Shown one piece after another: positions 17,780 through 25,956 of a stretch of DNA of 31,922 nt; positions within the stretch are counted from its first letter, which is position 1; each line of letters opens with the position of its first letter. A program made the translations under genes and the position numbers. The notes under the pieces were generated by a model that saw only the letters and a program-made list of their open reading frames with translations, was not told the origin of the DNA and made no database searches. The stretch spans positions 1 to 31,922 of the forward strand of contig JADKDK010000011.1 of NCBI GenBank assembly GCA_016718385.1. The letters run 5' to 3'. The DNA is from Gammaproteobacteria bacterium (GTDB taxonomy: Bacteria > Pseudomonadota > Gammaproteobacteria > Pseudomonadales > UBA5518).

Positions 17780-19323
17780 TCACAGCCCCAGCGCGGCGCG
17801 CATCACGTGGAACACGTAGCTCTGCTCCTGCACGCCGTGGAACAGCTGCGCCGAGGGACCGCCGGCGAAGATCGCCACGTCCTCGCCGCCGTGGGTCTCG
17901 GACTCCAGCGGCACCAGCGCCTCCTGGTGGAAATCCGCGTGCGTGGTATCGACCGCGGACAGGTCCTGCGTGCGGCCCGCCCTTGGCTGGCGCGGGTACG
18001 GCGCCACGCCCGCGGCACCGTCGTGGAAACCTGCGCCATTGGCGTAGCCGAGCGTGGTGTAGGGCTTGCCGTCGGCCGCCAGTGACGGCGCGCTCGCGCC
18101 GGGCTCGATCACCTTGCCGAGGATCAGGTTGCCGCGCGCGGGTAGCCGGCCATCGTGAACACGTGGCTGTGGTCGGCGGTGACGATCACCAGCGTCTCGC
18201 GCAGATCCACCTTGGCCAGCGCCGCGCGCACCGCATCCGACAGCGCGATGGTGTCGGTGAGCGCGCGGTAGGCGTTGCCGGCGTGGTGGCCGTGGTCGAT
18301 GCGTCCGCCCTCGACCATCAGGAAGTAGCCGCGCGGGTTGCGCGCGAGGATGTCGATCGCCTTGGCGGTCATCTCGGCCAGCGAGGGCTCGCCGCCGGCG
18401 TCGCGCGCGCGATCGGCCTCGTATTCCATGTGCGAGCGCTCGAACAGCCCCAGCAGGTGCGAGCTGCGCGCGGGATCGATCGCCTCGAAGCCGGCACGGT
18501 CGTACACGAACTGTCCGCCGAACTTGCGCCTCCATTCGCGTGTGAGGTCGCGCCCGTCACGGCGCACGCCGCTCGAGCCGCGGTCTTCGGGGTCGCGCGT
18601 GCCGGCCGGGAGGAACTTCTCGCGCCCGCCGCCGAGCGCCACCTCCAGCCCGTTGCCGATGCCGCCGGCGCCGAAGCGCTCGATCAGCTGCGCGGCGATG
18701 TCCGGCACCGTCGCGCCGGCGGGGCGGTCGCTGTCGGCCTCCCAAGCGCGCGCGGAGGTGTGCGCGTAGCAGGCCGCGGGCGTGGCGTGCGTGAGCCGCG
18801 CGCTGCTGACCACGCCCGTGGCGAGCCCGGCGCCCTCGGCCAGTTCCAGCAGCGTGGGTTGCGCGGCGGCCGCGACCGCCTCGCTCGCGGGCTCGCCGTG
18901 CGCCACCTTGGCGGCGATGCTGATCACGCCGTCGCTGGTCTTGATGCCGGTCATCATCGCGCTCATGGTCGGCGCGGAATCCGGCGTTTGCTGGTTGGCG
19001 GAGTAGGTCTTCGACAGTGCGACAAAAGGCAGCCGCTCGAAGGCGAGTGAGTTCTCCTCGCCGCTGCCGCCCTGCTGCTGTCCCTCGAGGATGCGCGCCG
19101 CGGTGATCGTGGTGATGCCCATGCCGTCGCCGACGAACAGGATCACGTTGCGCGCGCGCTCCGGCATGCCGGGGAAGAGTGCGCGTGATTCGGCGAGCGC
19201 AACGGCTCCCCTGGCGGCCCAGTCCTCGGCTGGCGCGCCCGGCGGTGCCGCAGCGTCGGCGCAGGCCATGCCGGAGCCGGCGAGGCCGAGCAGCAGGGCG
19301 ACGCAGTGGCGGGCATGGATCAT
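17780..19323 (-). CDS. Alkaline phosphatase (PhoA-type), one frameshift
   Basis: A periplasmic or secreted metal-dependent phosphomonoesterase. The signal peptide MIHARHCVALLLGLAGSGMA ends near CADA. Active-site landmarks are NVILFVGDGMG (Zn/Mg aspartate), the nucleophile serine in NQQTPDSAPTMSAMMTG, VEGGRIDHGHHAGN, VTADHSHVFTMAGYPR and SETHGGEDVAIFAGGP (last zinc histidine). About 515 residues, usual for this branch. A single missing base near 18137 breaks the frame after AGYPR and it resumes at GNLILGKVIEPG; with that repaired the gene is complete. The ATG at 19321-19323 is divergent from the aminotransferase at 19561. Pho-box regulation was not visible by eye. Confidence 0.93.
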
Positions 19324-19474
19324 GGCTTGTCCCCGGATCGTGCGCGGCGGCTGTGTGGAGGCCGGCGATCGTGCCGGCGTGGAGACGGCACTGTCGCGGG
19401 CTGCCGCGGCGGCGTCAATCCGCGCGTGCGGGCGTCGCATGTTTCGCGTCGCGCGGCGGCGTGGTAGCGTCATC

Positions 19475-19561
19475 GTGCGTTCCCGCGGCATCCGGATCGA
19501 GGAGTACCAGGCGATGAACTTCCACCTGCGCGAGTTGCCGCGCGCGACCGGAGCGACGTGA
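19475..19561 (+). CDS. Possible 28-codon leader ORF upstream of the aminotransferase
   Basis: A short frame from GTG 19475 encodes a peptide containing GIRIEEYQAMNFHLRELPR and ends with TGA at 19559-19561. That stop shares its last base with the next ATG (TGATG), the arrangement of translational coupling. Codons are GC-rich at third positions, like real genes here. I do not recognise the product, and it may simply be untranslated leader. Confidence 0.25.
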   Translation: MRSRGIRIEEYQAMNFHLRELPRATGAT

Positions 19562-20709
19562 TGCCCCTGCTGGAGTCCAAGCTGCCCGACGTGGGCACCA
19601 CGATCTTCACGGTGATGTCGCGCAAGGCCGAGGAGCACGGCGCGATCAACCTGTCGCAGGGATTTCCCGATTTCGCGCTGCCCGTGGGTCTGGGCGAGGC
19701 GCTGGCGCGCCACGTCGCGGCGGGGCGCAACCAGTACGCGCCGATGGCGGGCGTGCTGGCGTTGCGCGAGCAGATCGCGCTGAAGCTCGAGCGCTGCTAC
19801 GGCTGCCGCGTCGACCCGGAGACGGAGGTGACCGTGGTCCCGGGCGCCACGGAGGCCATCTTCTGCGCGATCATGGCGACGGTGCGCGCAGGGGACGAGG
19901 TCATCCTGTTCGACCCCAGCTACGACAGCTACGAACCCTCGGTGCGCCTCGCGGGCGCTCGCGCGGTGCGCATCCCGTTGCTGCCGCCGGCCTTCGCGAT
20001 CGACTGGCAGCGCGTGACCGCGGCGCTCACGCCGCGCACGCGGATGATCGTGATCAATTCGCCGCACAATCCCACCGGCAGCGTGCTGGCCGCGGCCGAC
20101 CTCGACAGCCTCGAGGAGCTGGTGCAGGAGCATGGCCTGCTGGTGCTGTCCGACGAGGTCTACGAACACCTGGTCTACGACGGCGCGGCGCACCACAGCG
20201 TGCTGGCGCGGCCGGTGCTGGCCGAACGCGCTTTCGCGGTGTTCTCCTTCGGCAAGACCTACCACGCCACCGGCTGGAAGACCGGTTACTGCGTGGCGCC
20301 GCCGGCGCTGACGCGCGAGTTCCGCCGCGTGCACCAGTTCGTGACCTTCGTGGCGGTCACGCCCATCCAGCACGCGCTGGCGGATTTCATGGCCGAGGCA
20401 CCGGCTCACGTGGACCGATTGCCCGCGTTCTACCAGGCCAAGCGCGACCTGTTCCGCCGCCTGCTCGCCGGCTCGCGCTGGTGCGCGCTGCCCTGCGCGG
20501 GCACCTATTTCCAGCTGCTCGACTATTCCGGTATCGGCGACGCGGACGACGTGGCGATGGCCGAGGAACTCGTCAGCCTTCACGGCGTGGCGGCGATCCC
20601 GGTGTCGGTGTTCTACGAGCGCCCGCCGCGCCTGCGGCTGCTGCGTTTCTGTTTCGCCAAGCAGGACGAGACGCTGGTGCGCGCCGCGGAGTTGCTATGC
20701 AGGATCTGA
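19561..20709 (+). CDS. PLP-dependent methionine/glutamine aminotransferase (YbdL-like)
   Basis: A class I/II fold-type I aminotransferase of 382 residues, close in layout to E. coli YbdL and glutamine transaminase K. Blocks include AINLSQGFPDFALP, NQYAPMAGVLALREQIA, VVPGATEAIFCAIM, NSPHNPTGSVL, VLSDEVYEHLVYDG, the PLP-lysine segment FSFGKTYHATGWKTGY and RLRLLRFCFAKQDETL. The ATG at 19561 is preferred over GTG 19558 because GGAG (19550-19553) is better spaced. Its end overlaps the next gene, an omega-amidase, by 13 nt. This pairing supports transamination of 4-methylthio-2-oxobutyrate with glutamine as donor, followed by hydrolysis of 2-oxoglutaramate. Confidence 0.9.
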   Translation: MPLLESKLPDVGTTIFTVMSRKAEEHGAINLSQGFPDFALPVGLGEALARHVAAGRNQYAPMAGVLALREQIALKLERCYGCRVDPETEVTVVPGATEAIFCAIMATVRAGDEVILFDPSYDSYEPSVRLAGARAVRIPLLPPAFAIDWQRVTAALTPRTRMIVINSPHNPTGSVLAAADLDSLEELVQEHGLLVLSDEVYEHLVYDGAAHHSVLARPVLAERAFAVFSFGKTYHATGWKTGYCVAPPALTREFRRVHQFVTFVAVTPIQHALADFMAEAPAHVDRLPAFYQAKRDLFRRLLAGSRWCALPCAGTYFQLLDYSGIGDADDVAMAEELVSLHGVAAIPVSVFYERPPRLRLLRFCFAKQDETLVRAAELLCRI

Positions 20710-21485
20710 GCGTCACGATCTTCCAGCAGGATCTCGCGTGGCAGGACGCGCCGGCCAATCGCGCGCAGTTCGAGCGCCTGCTGCCGGCGGCCGCCGGCAG
20801 CGCGCTGGCGCTGCTGCCGGAGATGTTCGCCACCGGCTTCACGATGGAGCCGGCCGCCTGTGCGGAGGGCATGGATGGTTCCACGGTGGACTGGCTGCGC
20901 GAGCAGGCGGCGCTGCACGGTTGTGCGATCGCCGGCAGCCTCGCGATCGAGGAGGGCGGGGCGTTTCGCAACCGCTTCCTGTTCGCGCGCCCGGACGGCG
21001 CGCTCGAGCACTACGACAAGCGCCACCTGTTCCGCATGGCCGGCGAGCATCACGGCTATGTGGCGGGCAGCGAGCGGCGCGTGATCGAATGGCAGGGCTG
21101 GCGGTTGTGCCCGCAGGTCTGCTACGACCTGCGCTTCCCCGTCTGGAGCCGCAACCGCGGCGATTACGACGCGCTGCTGTACGTGGCGAACTGGCCGGCG
21201 CGCCGGCGCGAGCACTGGCGCGCGCTGCTCGTCGCACGCGCGATCGAAAACCAGGCCTGGGTCATCGGCGTGAACCGCACCGGCGTCGACGGCAAGGGCA
21301 TCGACTACGCCGGTGACAGCGTGGTGATCGACCCGTGGGGCAGGGTGGTGCTGGATGCCGGCAGTGCCGCGGGCGTGCACCGCGTGACGCTCGCGGCGGC
21401 AACGCTCGCGGATTGCCGCGAGAAATTCCCGGTGCACCTCGATGCGGATGCGTTCTGCATCGGCGCGACGGCGGATGGCGTCTGA
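20697..21485 (+). CDS. Omega-amidase / nitrilase-family hydrolase (YafV-like)
   Basis: A 262-residue carbon-nitrogen hydrolase. The catalytic Glu is in LLPEMFATGF, the Lys in EHYDKRHLFRMAGEH, and the Cys in VCYDLRFPVWSR. FRMAGEHHGYVAGS and NRTGVDGKGIDYAGDS are typical of the YafV/NIT2 branch, which hydrolyses alpha-keto-glutaramate to 2-oxoglutarate and ammonia. ATG 20697-20699 lies inside the 3' end of the upstream aminotransferase gene, so the two are translationally coupled. The enzyme would make glutamine-dependent transamination irreversible, a known link to methionine salvage. Intact frame; a REP-like element follows its stop by 7 bp. Confidence 0.9.
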   Translation: MQDLSVTIFQQDLAWQDAPANRAQFERLLPAAAGSALALLPEMFATGFTMEPAACAEGMDGSTVDWLREQAALHGCAIAGSLAIEEGGAFRNRFLFARPDGALEHYDKRHLFRMAGEHHGYVAGSERRVIEWQGWRLCPQVCYDLRFPVWSRNRGDYDALLYVANWPARRREHWRALLVARAIENQAWVIGVNRTGVDGKGIDYAGDSVVIDPWGRVVLDAGSAAGVHRVTLAAATLADCREKFPVHLDADAFCIGATADGV

Positions 21486-21492
21486 ACTGCCC

Positions 21493-21539
21493 GTGGGTCC
21501 GGTTTCAACCGGACATTGTCCGGATGAATCCGGACCTGC
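21493..21539. repeat. REP-like double hairpin, GTGGGTCC family, copy 1
   Basis: GTGG head at 21493-21496, then two perfect 8-bp hairpins, GTCCGGTT-TC-AACCGGAC (21497-21514) and GTCCGGAT-GA-ATCCGGAC (21518-21535), separated by 3 nt. The closing end is degenerate (CTGCG). It lies between the convergent omega-amidase and diiron protein genes. Same loop bases (TC, GA) as the GTAGGTCG family. Confidence 0.75.
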
Positions 21540-21579
21540 GTAGCGAACCGGGGCAGGTTCGATGGCAGCCCGATGATCC

Positions 21580-22671
21580 TCAGCCCGCCGCGCCGAACAG
21601 CGGGCGCGACAACTCGGCCCAGTCGATATCGCCGTCGTCCTTCAGGTTCTCGTAATCGAGCATGCCGAGCTGCTCGAACAGCGGACGCACCGAGTCGGTC
21701 AACAGGCCGATGCGGCGCAGGTTCGGCATCACGCGCATGAACATCAGGTTGCGGAACATCTGGCGGAACTCGCCTTCCAGGTAGATGCGCCGCGCTTCCT
21801 CGACGTTCCAGCCCCAGTGGTGGAACACGTCCTTCGGGATCATGCGCTCGCGCGCCACCACGCAGGCCTCATATGCAAAGCGCGCGCGCTCCTCGCGTTC
21901 GGCCTCGCTCAGGTTCTTGAGATGCTCCTCGAGGTAGTTGATGCCGAAGGTCACGTGGCGCGCTTCGTCGCGCAGCACCAGCTCGACCACGTCGTTCAGC
22001 AGCTCGCCCTTGGGCGTGGTGGCCTTCATCGTGGTGAAGGCCGACAGCGCCAGCCCCTCGATGATCAGCTGCATGCCGATGAACTTCCAGGTCCCAGCGC
22101 GGATCGGTGAGGATCTTGTCGAGCAGGCTCTTCAGCGCCGGATCCACCGGGTACATATAACCTGCCTTGGTCTGCAGGTACTTGTTGAAGACCTCGACGT
22201 GGCGGGCTTCGTCGAAGGTCTGCGAGGCCGCGTAGAGTTTGGCGTTCAGCGTCGGCGCGCAGCTCGTGAGCTGCGAGGCCACGAGCAGCGCGCCCTGTTC
22301 GCCGTGCAGGAACTGCGACAGCGTCCATACATTCTCGTGCTCCGCGAACTCCTGCTTCTGTTCCTCGCTGAGCGCTTCGTAGGGGCCGTAGCCCTTGAAG
22401 GCGACGATCGCGTCGCGCTGCTCGGGCGTGAGACGCGTGCGCCGCTTGCCCCAGTCGATGTCGGTCTCGACGTTCCAGTTGAGCTGTTTGCCCAGTTCGT
22501 AGAGCTTTTGATGCGGTCGTCCTGGACGCGGTAGTCCCAGTTGTAACTGCCGGTCAGCGGAGTCTGGAAGATCTCGGCGACCTGCTGCGCGGTGCCCGCG
22601 TCCATGCGCGCGGCTTCCTGGTCGAAGTAACGTACTTCGCTCAGGGTGTCGATGACGAATTGAACGCCCCT
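21580..22671 (-). CDS. Ferritin-like diiron-carboxylate protein (AurF/R2-like oxygenase), frameshifted
   Basis: A roughly 360-residue helical protein with two Glu/EARH pairs that would hold a di-iron or Mn/Fe centre. Helix 1 E is in FLHGEQGALLVASQL, helix 2 in QTFDEARHVEVF, helix 3 E in MQLIIEGLALSAF, and helix 4 in LVLRDEARHVTFG. This resembles N-oxygenases (AurF) and R2-like oxidases; the substrate is unknown. The conserved frame breaks near 22098 and 22508. Translating from about 22671 gives GVQFVIDTLSEVRYF, preceded by a strong Shine-Dalgarno at 22677-22683, but the codon at the expected start reads AGG. The start is therefore unresolved, perhaps through a base error. Divergent from an AraC-type regulator, a plausible controller (inference). 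Confidence 0.82.
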
Positions 22672-22676
22672 GGAAA

Positions 22677-22683
22677 CTCCTCC
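22677..22683 (-). promoter_or_regulatory. Strong ribosome-binding site of the diiron gene
   Basis: The minus strand reads GGAGGAG, close to perfect anti-Shine-Dalgarno complementarity. The expected initiation codon about 5-6 nt downstream is AGG at 22669-22671 rather than ATG or GTG, which is why the start of the diiron gene is flagged as uncertain. Confidence 0.5.
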
Positions 22684-22796
22684 ACGATGACTGTTTTTCT
22701 GTCTGGTGTCCGACCGGGATCAGGTGCACAGATTGTTGGTTGCCGGCGCCGCCGGAACAAGGTTATCTTGTGCCACAAAATGGTCAATCAGGGCCA

Positions 22797-23841
22797 ATGA
22801 TGGTGCATCGCCTGAGGTTCCGCGTCACGACCTGCCCGCGCCGATCAGGGCGATCATGGTCGAGGTCGCCGCCGATTTCGGCATCACCCCGTCCGAGGTG
22901 CTGGAGGGCACCTCGATCGACGAGGAGCGCTCAGTGCGCCCGATACCCGCATCTCGCTGCGCGACCGGACGCGCATGCTGGAACTGCCTGCGCCGTTCCG
23001 GCGATCCGGGTTTCGCTGCATTTCGGCAGCCGCATCTCTGTGGCCGCGCTCGGCGAAGCTCAGCTACGCGCTGATGTGCTGTCGCAACGTGCAGGAGTTG
23101 ATGGAGGTGATGGGGCATTATCACCGCCTGATCAGCGGCAGCTTCCGCATCGAGGTCGAATCCGGGCTCGACGCGGTCTCGATCCGCCTGGTCGGAGGCA
23201 TGCTGCACGAGGCGGCGGAGCCGGCCGACTGCGAGATCTTCTTCGCGGCGGCGGCAGCCTCGCTGCGCCGGCTGTGCGCGCTGTCCGATGACGCGCTCAG
23301 CGCCACGCTCGCCTATCCCGATCCGGGCTATGGCGAGGAGTATCGCCGGCTGATCTGCCGGGACGTGCGCTTCGATGCGCCCGACAGCCGGCTCGCCGTT
23401 GACCGGCGCTATCTCGATGTGCCGCTGCAGTTCGCCAATCCCACGCTGCTGAAACTCTACCGCCAGCAATGCGACAAGCTGCTGGCCGCGCTCAACCGCA
23501 GCGCCGGCTTCACCACCGAGATCCGCAAGTACCTGCTGGCGACGCCGGGGCGCTTTCCCCCGTTCGAGGAGGCCGCCGACCACCTGCACGTGAGCCCGCG
23601 CACGCTGCGCCGGCGGCTCGACGAGGAGGGCACGAACTACCAGCGCATCGTGCACGGGTTGGGGCGCCAGCTCGCCGAGACCTACCTGCGCGACAGCATG
23701 CTCTCGATCGCGGAGATCGCCGACATGCTGGGCTACAATGACGTCTCGAATTTCCGTCGCGCCTTCCTCAGCTGGACCGGCCGCTCGCCGGCCGCGTACC
23801 GGCGCGGCATGCGCGGCGGCGCGATGCTCATTCCCCGGTGA
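22797..23841 (+). CDS. AraC-family transcriptional regulator (OruR-type, N-terminal arabinose-binding-like domain)
   Basis: The N-terminal ligand domain (about residues 20-200; GITPSEVLEGTSIDEER, DPGFALHFG, SYALMCCRNVQELMEVMGHY) is of the PF12625 kind found in OruR/ArgR-like regulators. The C-terminal AraC DNA-binding domain has two helix-turn-helix units: ADHLHVSPRTLRRRLDEEG and LSIAEIADMLGYNDVSNFRR, then AFLSWTGRSPAAYRRG. ATG 22797 or 22800 is a candidate start. Indels near 22845, 22930, 22990-23030 and 23060 disturb the first third; from about 23060 the frame is intact to the TGA at 23839-23841. About 348 codons, usual size. It overlaps the convergent crotonase gene by 14 bp and is divergent from the diiron gene, its likeliest target. 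Confidence 0.88.
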
Positions 23842-24601
23842 ATCGCGGCGCGCGTTTCTCGCGCTGCGCCACGAGTCCCTCCTGCAGGTCGCGCGACTGC
23901 GTGCCTGCTGCGCCAGCCGGGCCGCGCCCCGCGCTGTCGAGGTCGCCGCGCGCGATGCCGCCAGTATCTGCTTCATCGCGCGCACCGCCAGCGGCGCGAG
24001 GCCCGGCGAGGTGGCGCGCGAAGGCGTCGCTCTCGGCCTCGAGTCGCTCGCGCGCCACGATGCGGTGCAGGAAGCCGATGGCGAGCAGGGTCTGCGCGGC
24101 CAGTTCCTCGCTGGCCACCAGGATGCGTTTCGCCGCGCCGAGCCCCAGCTTGTCGACGTAGCGCTGCAGGCCGTTCAACGGGTAGCAGATGCCGATGCGC
24201 GCCGCCGGCACCAGCAGCCGCAGGTCGTCCACGCCGATGCGGTAATCGCAGCACAGCGCGATTTCCGCGCCGCCCCCGAACACGTTCCCGTTCAGCGCGC
24301 ACACGGAGGGGATCGGCAGCGCCGCCAGGCGGTCGGTCAGCGTGCTGAACAGTTCGCCGCTCATGTCCCCGCTGCGGAACTGCTTCAGCGAGGCGCCCGC
24401 GCAGAAGGTGCTCTCGCCGTTGCCGGTGAGCAGCAGCACCCGCAGCGAGGGATCGGTCTCGACGGCGTCGAGACAATCGCAGAAACAGCCGATCTCGGCG
24501 GCGCCCAGCGCGTTGTGCTGCGTCGGGTTGTTCAGCGTGATGCGGGCGATGTGGCCGTCGCGGGAGAACAGGATCGGGTCGTCGGACATGGCGGCATTCA
24601 T
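23828..24601 (-). CDS. Enoyl-CoA hydratase/isomerase (crotonase) family protein
   Basis: A 257-codon crotonase-fold protein acting on acyl-CoA thioesters. Oxyanion-hole segments are GNGESTFCAGASLKQF and GNVFGGGAEIALCCDYRIG. The Glu of GGGAEIAL matches the first catalytic glutamate of hydratases. The second, normally within a PE(x)xxG stretch, is replaced by VPAARIGICYPLNG, so classic hydration is doubtful. Possible starts are ATG 24599-24601 or ATG 24587-24589 (MSDDPILFSRDGH). Two compensating indels between about 23970 and 24005 scramble some 15 residues; the expected reading there is LAPLAVRAMKQILAAIARGD. Divergent from the acyltransferase across 84 bp, convergent with the AraC regulator. 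Confidence 0.88.
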   Translation of the reverse strand: MNAAMSDDPILFSRDGHIARITLNNPTQHNALGAAEIGCFCDCLDAVETDPSLRVLLLTGNGESTFCAGASLKQFRSGDMSGELFSTLTDRLAALPIPSVCALNGNVFGGGAEIALCCDYRIGVDDLRLLVPAARIGICYPLNGLQRYVDKLGLGAAKRILVASEELAAQTLLAIGFLHRIVARERLEAESDAFARHLAGPRAAGGARDEADTGGIARGDLDSAGRGPAGAAGTQSRDLQEGLVAQREKRAPRFTGE

Positions 24602-24626
24602 GGCGGGGGAGGCGGGAATGGTAGCG

Positions 24627-24632
24627 TATAAT
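24627..24632 (+). promoter_or_regulatory. Candidate -10 box for the acyltransferase gene
   Basis: TATAAT, a perfect -10 hexamer, 54 bp before the acyltransferase ATG in the short divergent region with the crotonase gene. No good -35 hexamer is seen 16-18 bp upstream. An AT-only hexamer is rare in this composition. Confidence 0.4.
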
Positions 24633-24685
24633 CGCGCGCCGGAAAGCCCGGCGGCGGGCGATCAGCCACAGATCCAGGGGACGCA

Positions 24686-25831
24686 ATGAGCCAGGACCGG
24701 TTCGCGCAGATCAGACCCTACAACGACGACGAGGTGCGCGGCGTGCTCGACCGGCTGCTGCGCAATGCCGAGTTCACAGCGGCGCTGACGCGCCTTCGCT
24801 TTCCGCGTGCCGGCGGCGCGCTGGGTGCGCTGCTGCGCCCGATCGTGCGCCTGTACCTCGGGCGCCAGCTCGCGGGCGTGGCGAGCGTCGCCGGCTTCCA
24901 GAAAGTCGTCGAGAAGTACATGACCGCGATGATCGAGGCCAGCACCACGGAGTTCACGGTGAGCGGGCTCGAGCGCCTGGATCCTGCCAGGGCCTGCCTG
25001 TTCATCGGCAACCACCGCGACATCGCGCTGGACCCGGCTTTCGTGAACTACGCCCTGTACGCCAACGGCCGCGACACCGTGCGCATCGCCATCGGCGACA
25101 ACCTGCTGACCAAGGACTACGTCTCCGGACCTGATGCGGCTGAACAAAGAGCTTCATCGTGCGCCGCGGGGCGAAGGGGCCGCGACAGATGCTCGCGGCC
25201 CTGCAGGGAACTGTCGGGCTATATCCGTCGTTCGCTGCTCGAGGAGCGCAGCTCGATCTGGATCGCGCAGCGCGAGGGCCGCGCCAAGGACGGCTGGGAC
25301 CGCACCGAGCCGGCGATCATCAAGATGCTGTGCATCAGCAAGGCGCGCGAGACGCCGATCGCAGCGCACCTGCGCGCGCTCAACATCGTGCCGGTTTCGA
25401 TATCGTACGAGTGGGATCCCTGCGACGGCGCCAAGGCCCGCGAGCTGTACCTGCGCCAGAGCGAAGGCGATTACGAGAAGGAACAGCACGAGGACGTGGC
25501 CAGCATCGCGCACAGCATCACTTCACCAAAGGGCGCGGTGCACGTGAGCTTCGGCGAACCCCTCGATGCCGACTTCGCGGGTCCCGACGAGGTCGCCGCG
25601 GAGATCGACCGCCAGGTGCTGGCGCTGTACCGCGTCCACCCCAGCAACGTCGCGGCGTTGCGCATGCTGCAGGGCCGGCTGCCGGAGGGATTCGCCGACG
25701 ATGCCGCTGTCGTGGCGGCGGATGCCGAGCTGCGCGCGCGGCTCGAAGCGCTTCCCGCGCCGCACCGTCCCTACCTGCTCGCGATGTATGCCAATCCCCT
25801 GCTGAACCGCGCGGCCCTCGACGCGCTGTAG
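24686..25831 (+). CDS. Glycerophosphate-type acyltransferase (PlsC-like)
   Basis: A 381-codon member of the 1-acyl-glycerol-3-phosphate acyltransferase superfamily, probably at the inner face of the membrane. The catalytic histidine is in LFIGNHRDIALDPAFVNYAL. Here five residues separate H and D, one more than the textbook HX4D box. A later block, LEERSSIWIAQREGRAKDGW, matches the phosphate-binding EG(x)R region, and LNIVPVSISYEWDP matches the terminal P motif. The ATG at 24686 follows AGGGGAC. The frame looks uninterrupted, yet 25120-25215 contains compensating indels: repaired, it reads DLMRLNKSFIVRRGAKGPRQ and then MLAALQG. The TAG stop lies in a REP-like GTAG. Confidence 0.88.
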   Translation: MSQDRFAQIRPYNDDEVRGVLDRLLRNAEFTAALTRLRFPRAGGALGALLRPIVRLYLGRQLAGVASVAGFQKVVEKYMTAMIEASTTEFTVSGLERLDPARACLFIGNHRDIALDPAFVNYALYANGRDTVRIAIGDNLLTKDYVSGPDAAEQRASSCAAGRRGRDRCSRPCRELSGYIRRSLLEERSSIWIAQREGRAKDGWDRTEPAIIKMLCISKARETPIAAHLRALNIVPVSISYEWDPCDGAKARELYLRQSEGDYEKEQHEDVASIAHSITSPKGAVHVSFGEPLDADFAGPDEVAAEIDRQVLALYRVHPSNVAALRMLQGRLPEGFADDAAVVAADAELRARLEALPAPHRPYLLAMYANPLLNRAALDAL

Positions 25832-25872
25832 GTCGCCAATCATGGCGACAGTCGGCATGAATGCCGACCTAC
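25828..25872. repeat. REPIN-like double hairpin, GTAGGTCG family, spacer-less copy
   Basis: GTAG (25828-25831, containing the acyltransferase stop), hairpin GTCGCCAATCATGGCGAC, three spacer bases at most, hairpin GTCGGCATGAATGCCGAC and CTAC. It matches the 3554 copy except that the 22-nt spacer is almost wholly deleted and one loop base is changed. First unit of a three-part repeat cluster. Confidence 0.85.
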
Positions 25873-25893
25873 GGAACCGCATCCCGACGCAGT

Positions 25894-25947
25894 GTAGGTC
25901 GCCATTCATGGCGACAACGGCTTGGATCGATATTCATTCCGACCCAC
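25894..25947. repeat. REP-like element, GTAGGTCG family, divergent right half
   Basis: The left half is a perfect GTAG plus GTCGCCAT-TC-ATGGCGAC hairpin (25894-25915). After a spacer, the right half TATTCATTCCGACCCAC (25931-25947) resembles the inverted head of the same family but no longer forms a full hairpin. It is the second unit of the cluster between the convergent acyltransferase and MBL hydrolase genes. Confidence 0.7.
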
Positions 25948-25956
25948 GGGTGCCGT

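Noticed and set aside
17137..19050. 637-codon plus-strand frame opposite the TIM-barrel and phosphatase genes
   Set aside because: Arg/Ala/Gly/Val-rich with no motif, exactly antisense to two well-supported genes.
18124..20583. 819-codon open frame on the minus strand across the aminotransferase and phosphatase
   Set aside because: Only its 3' part (the alkaline phosphatase) is real; the upstream two-fifths is the antisense of the aminotransferase with Arg/His/Ala-rich shadow composition, a common result of high third-position GC.
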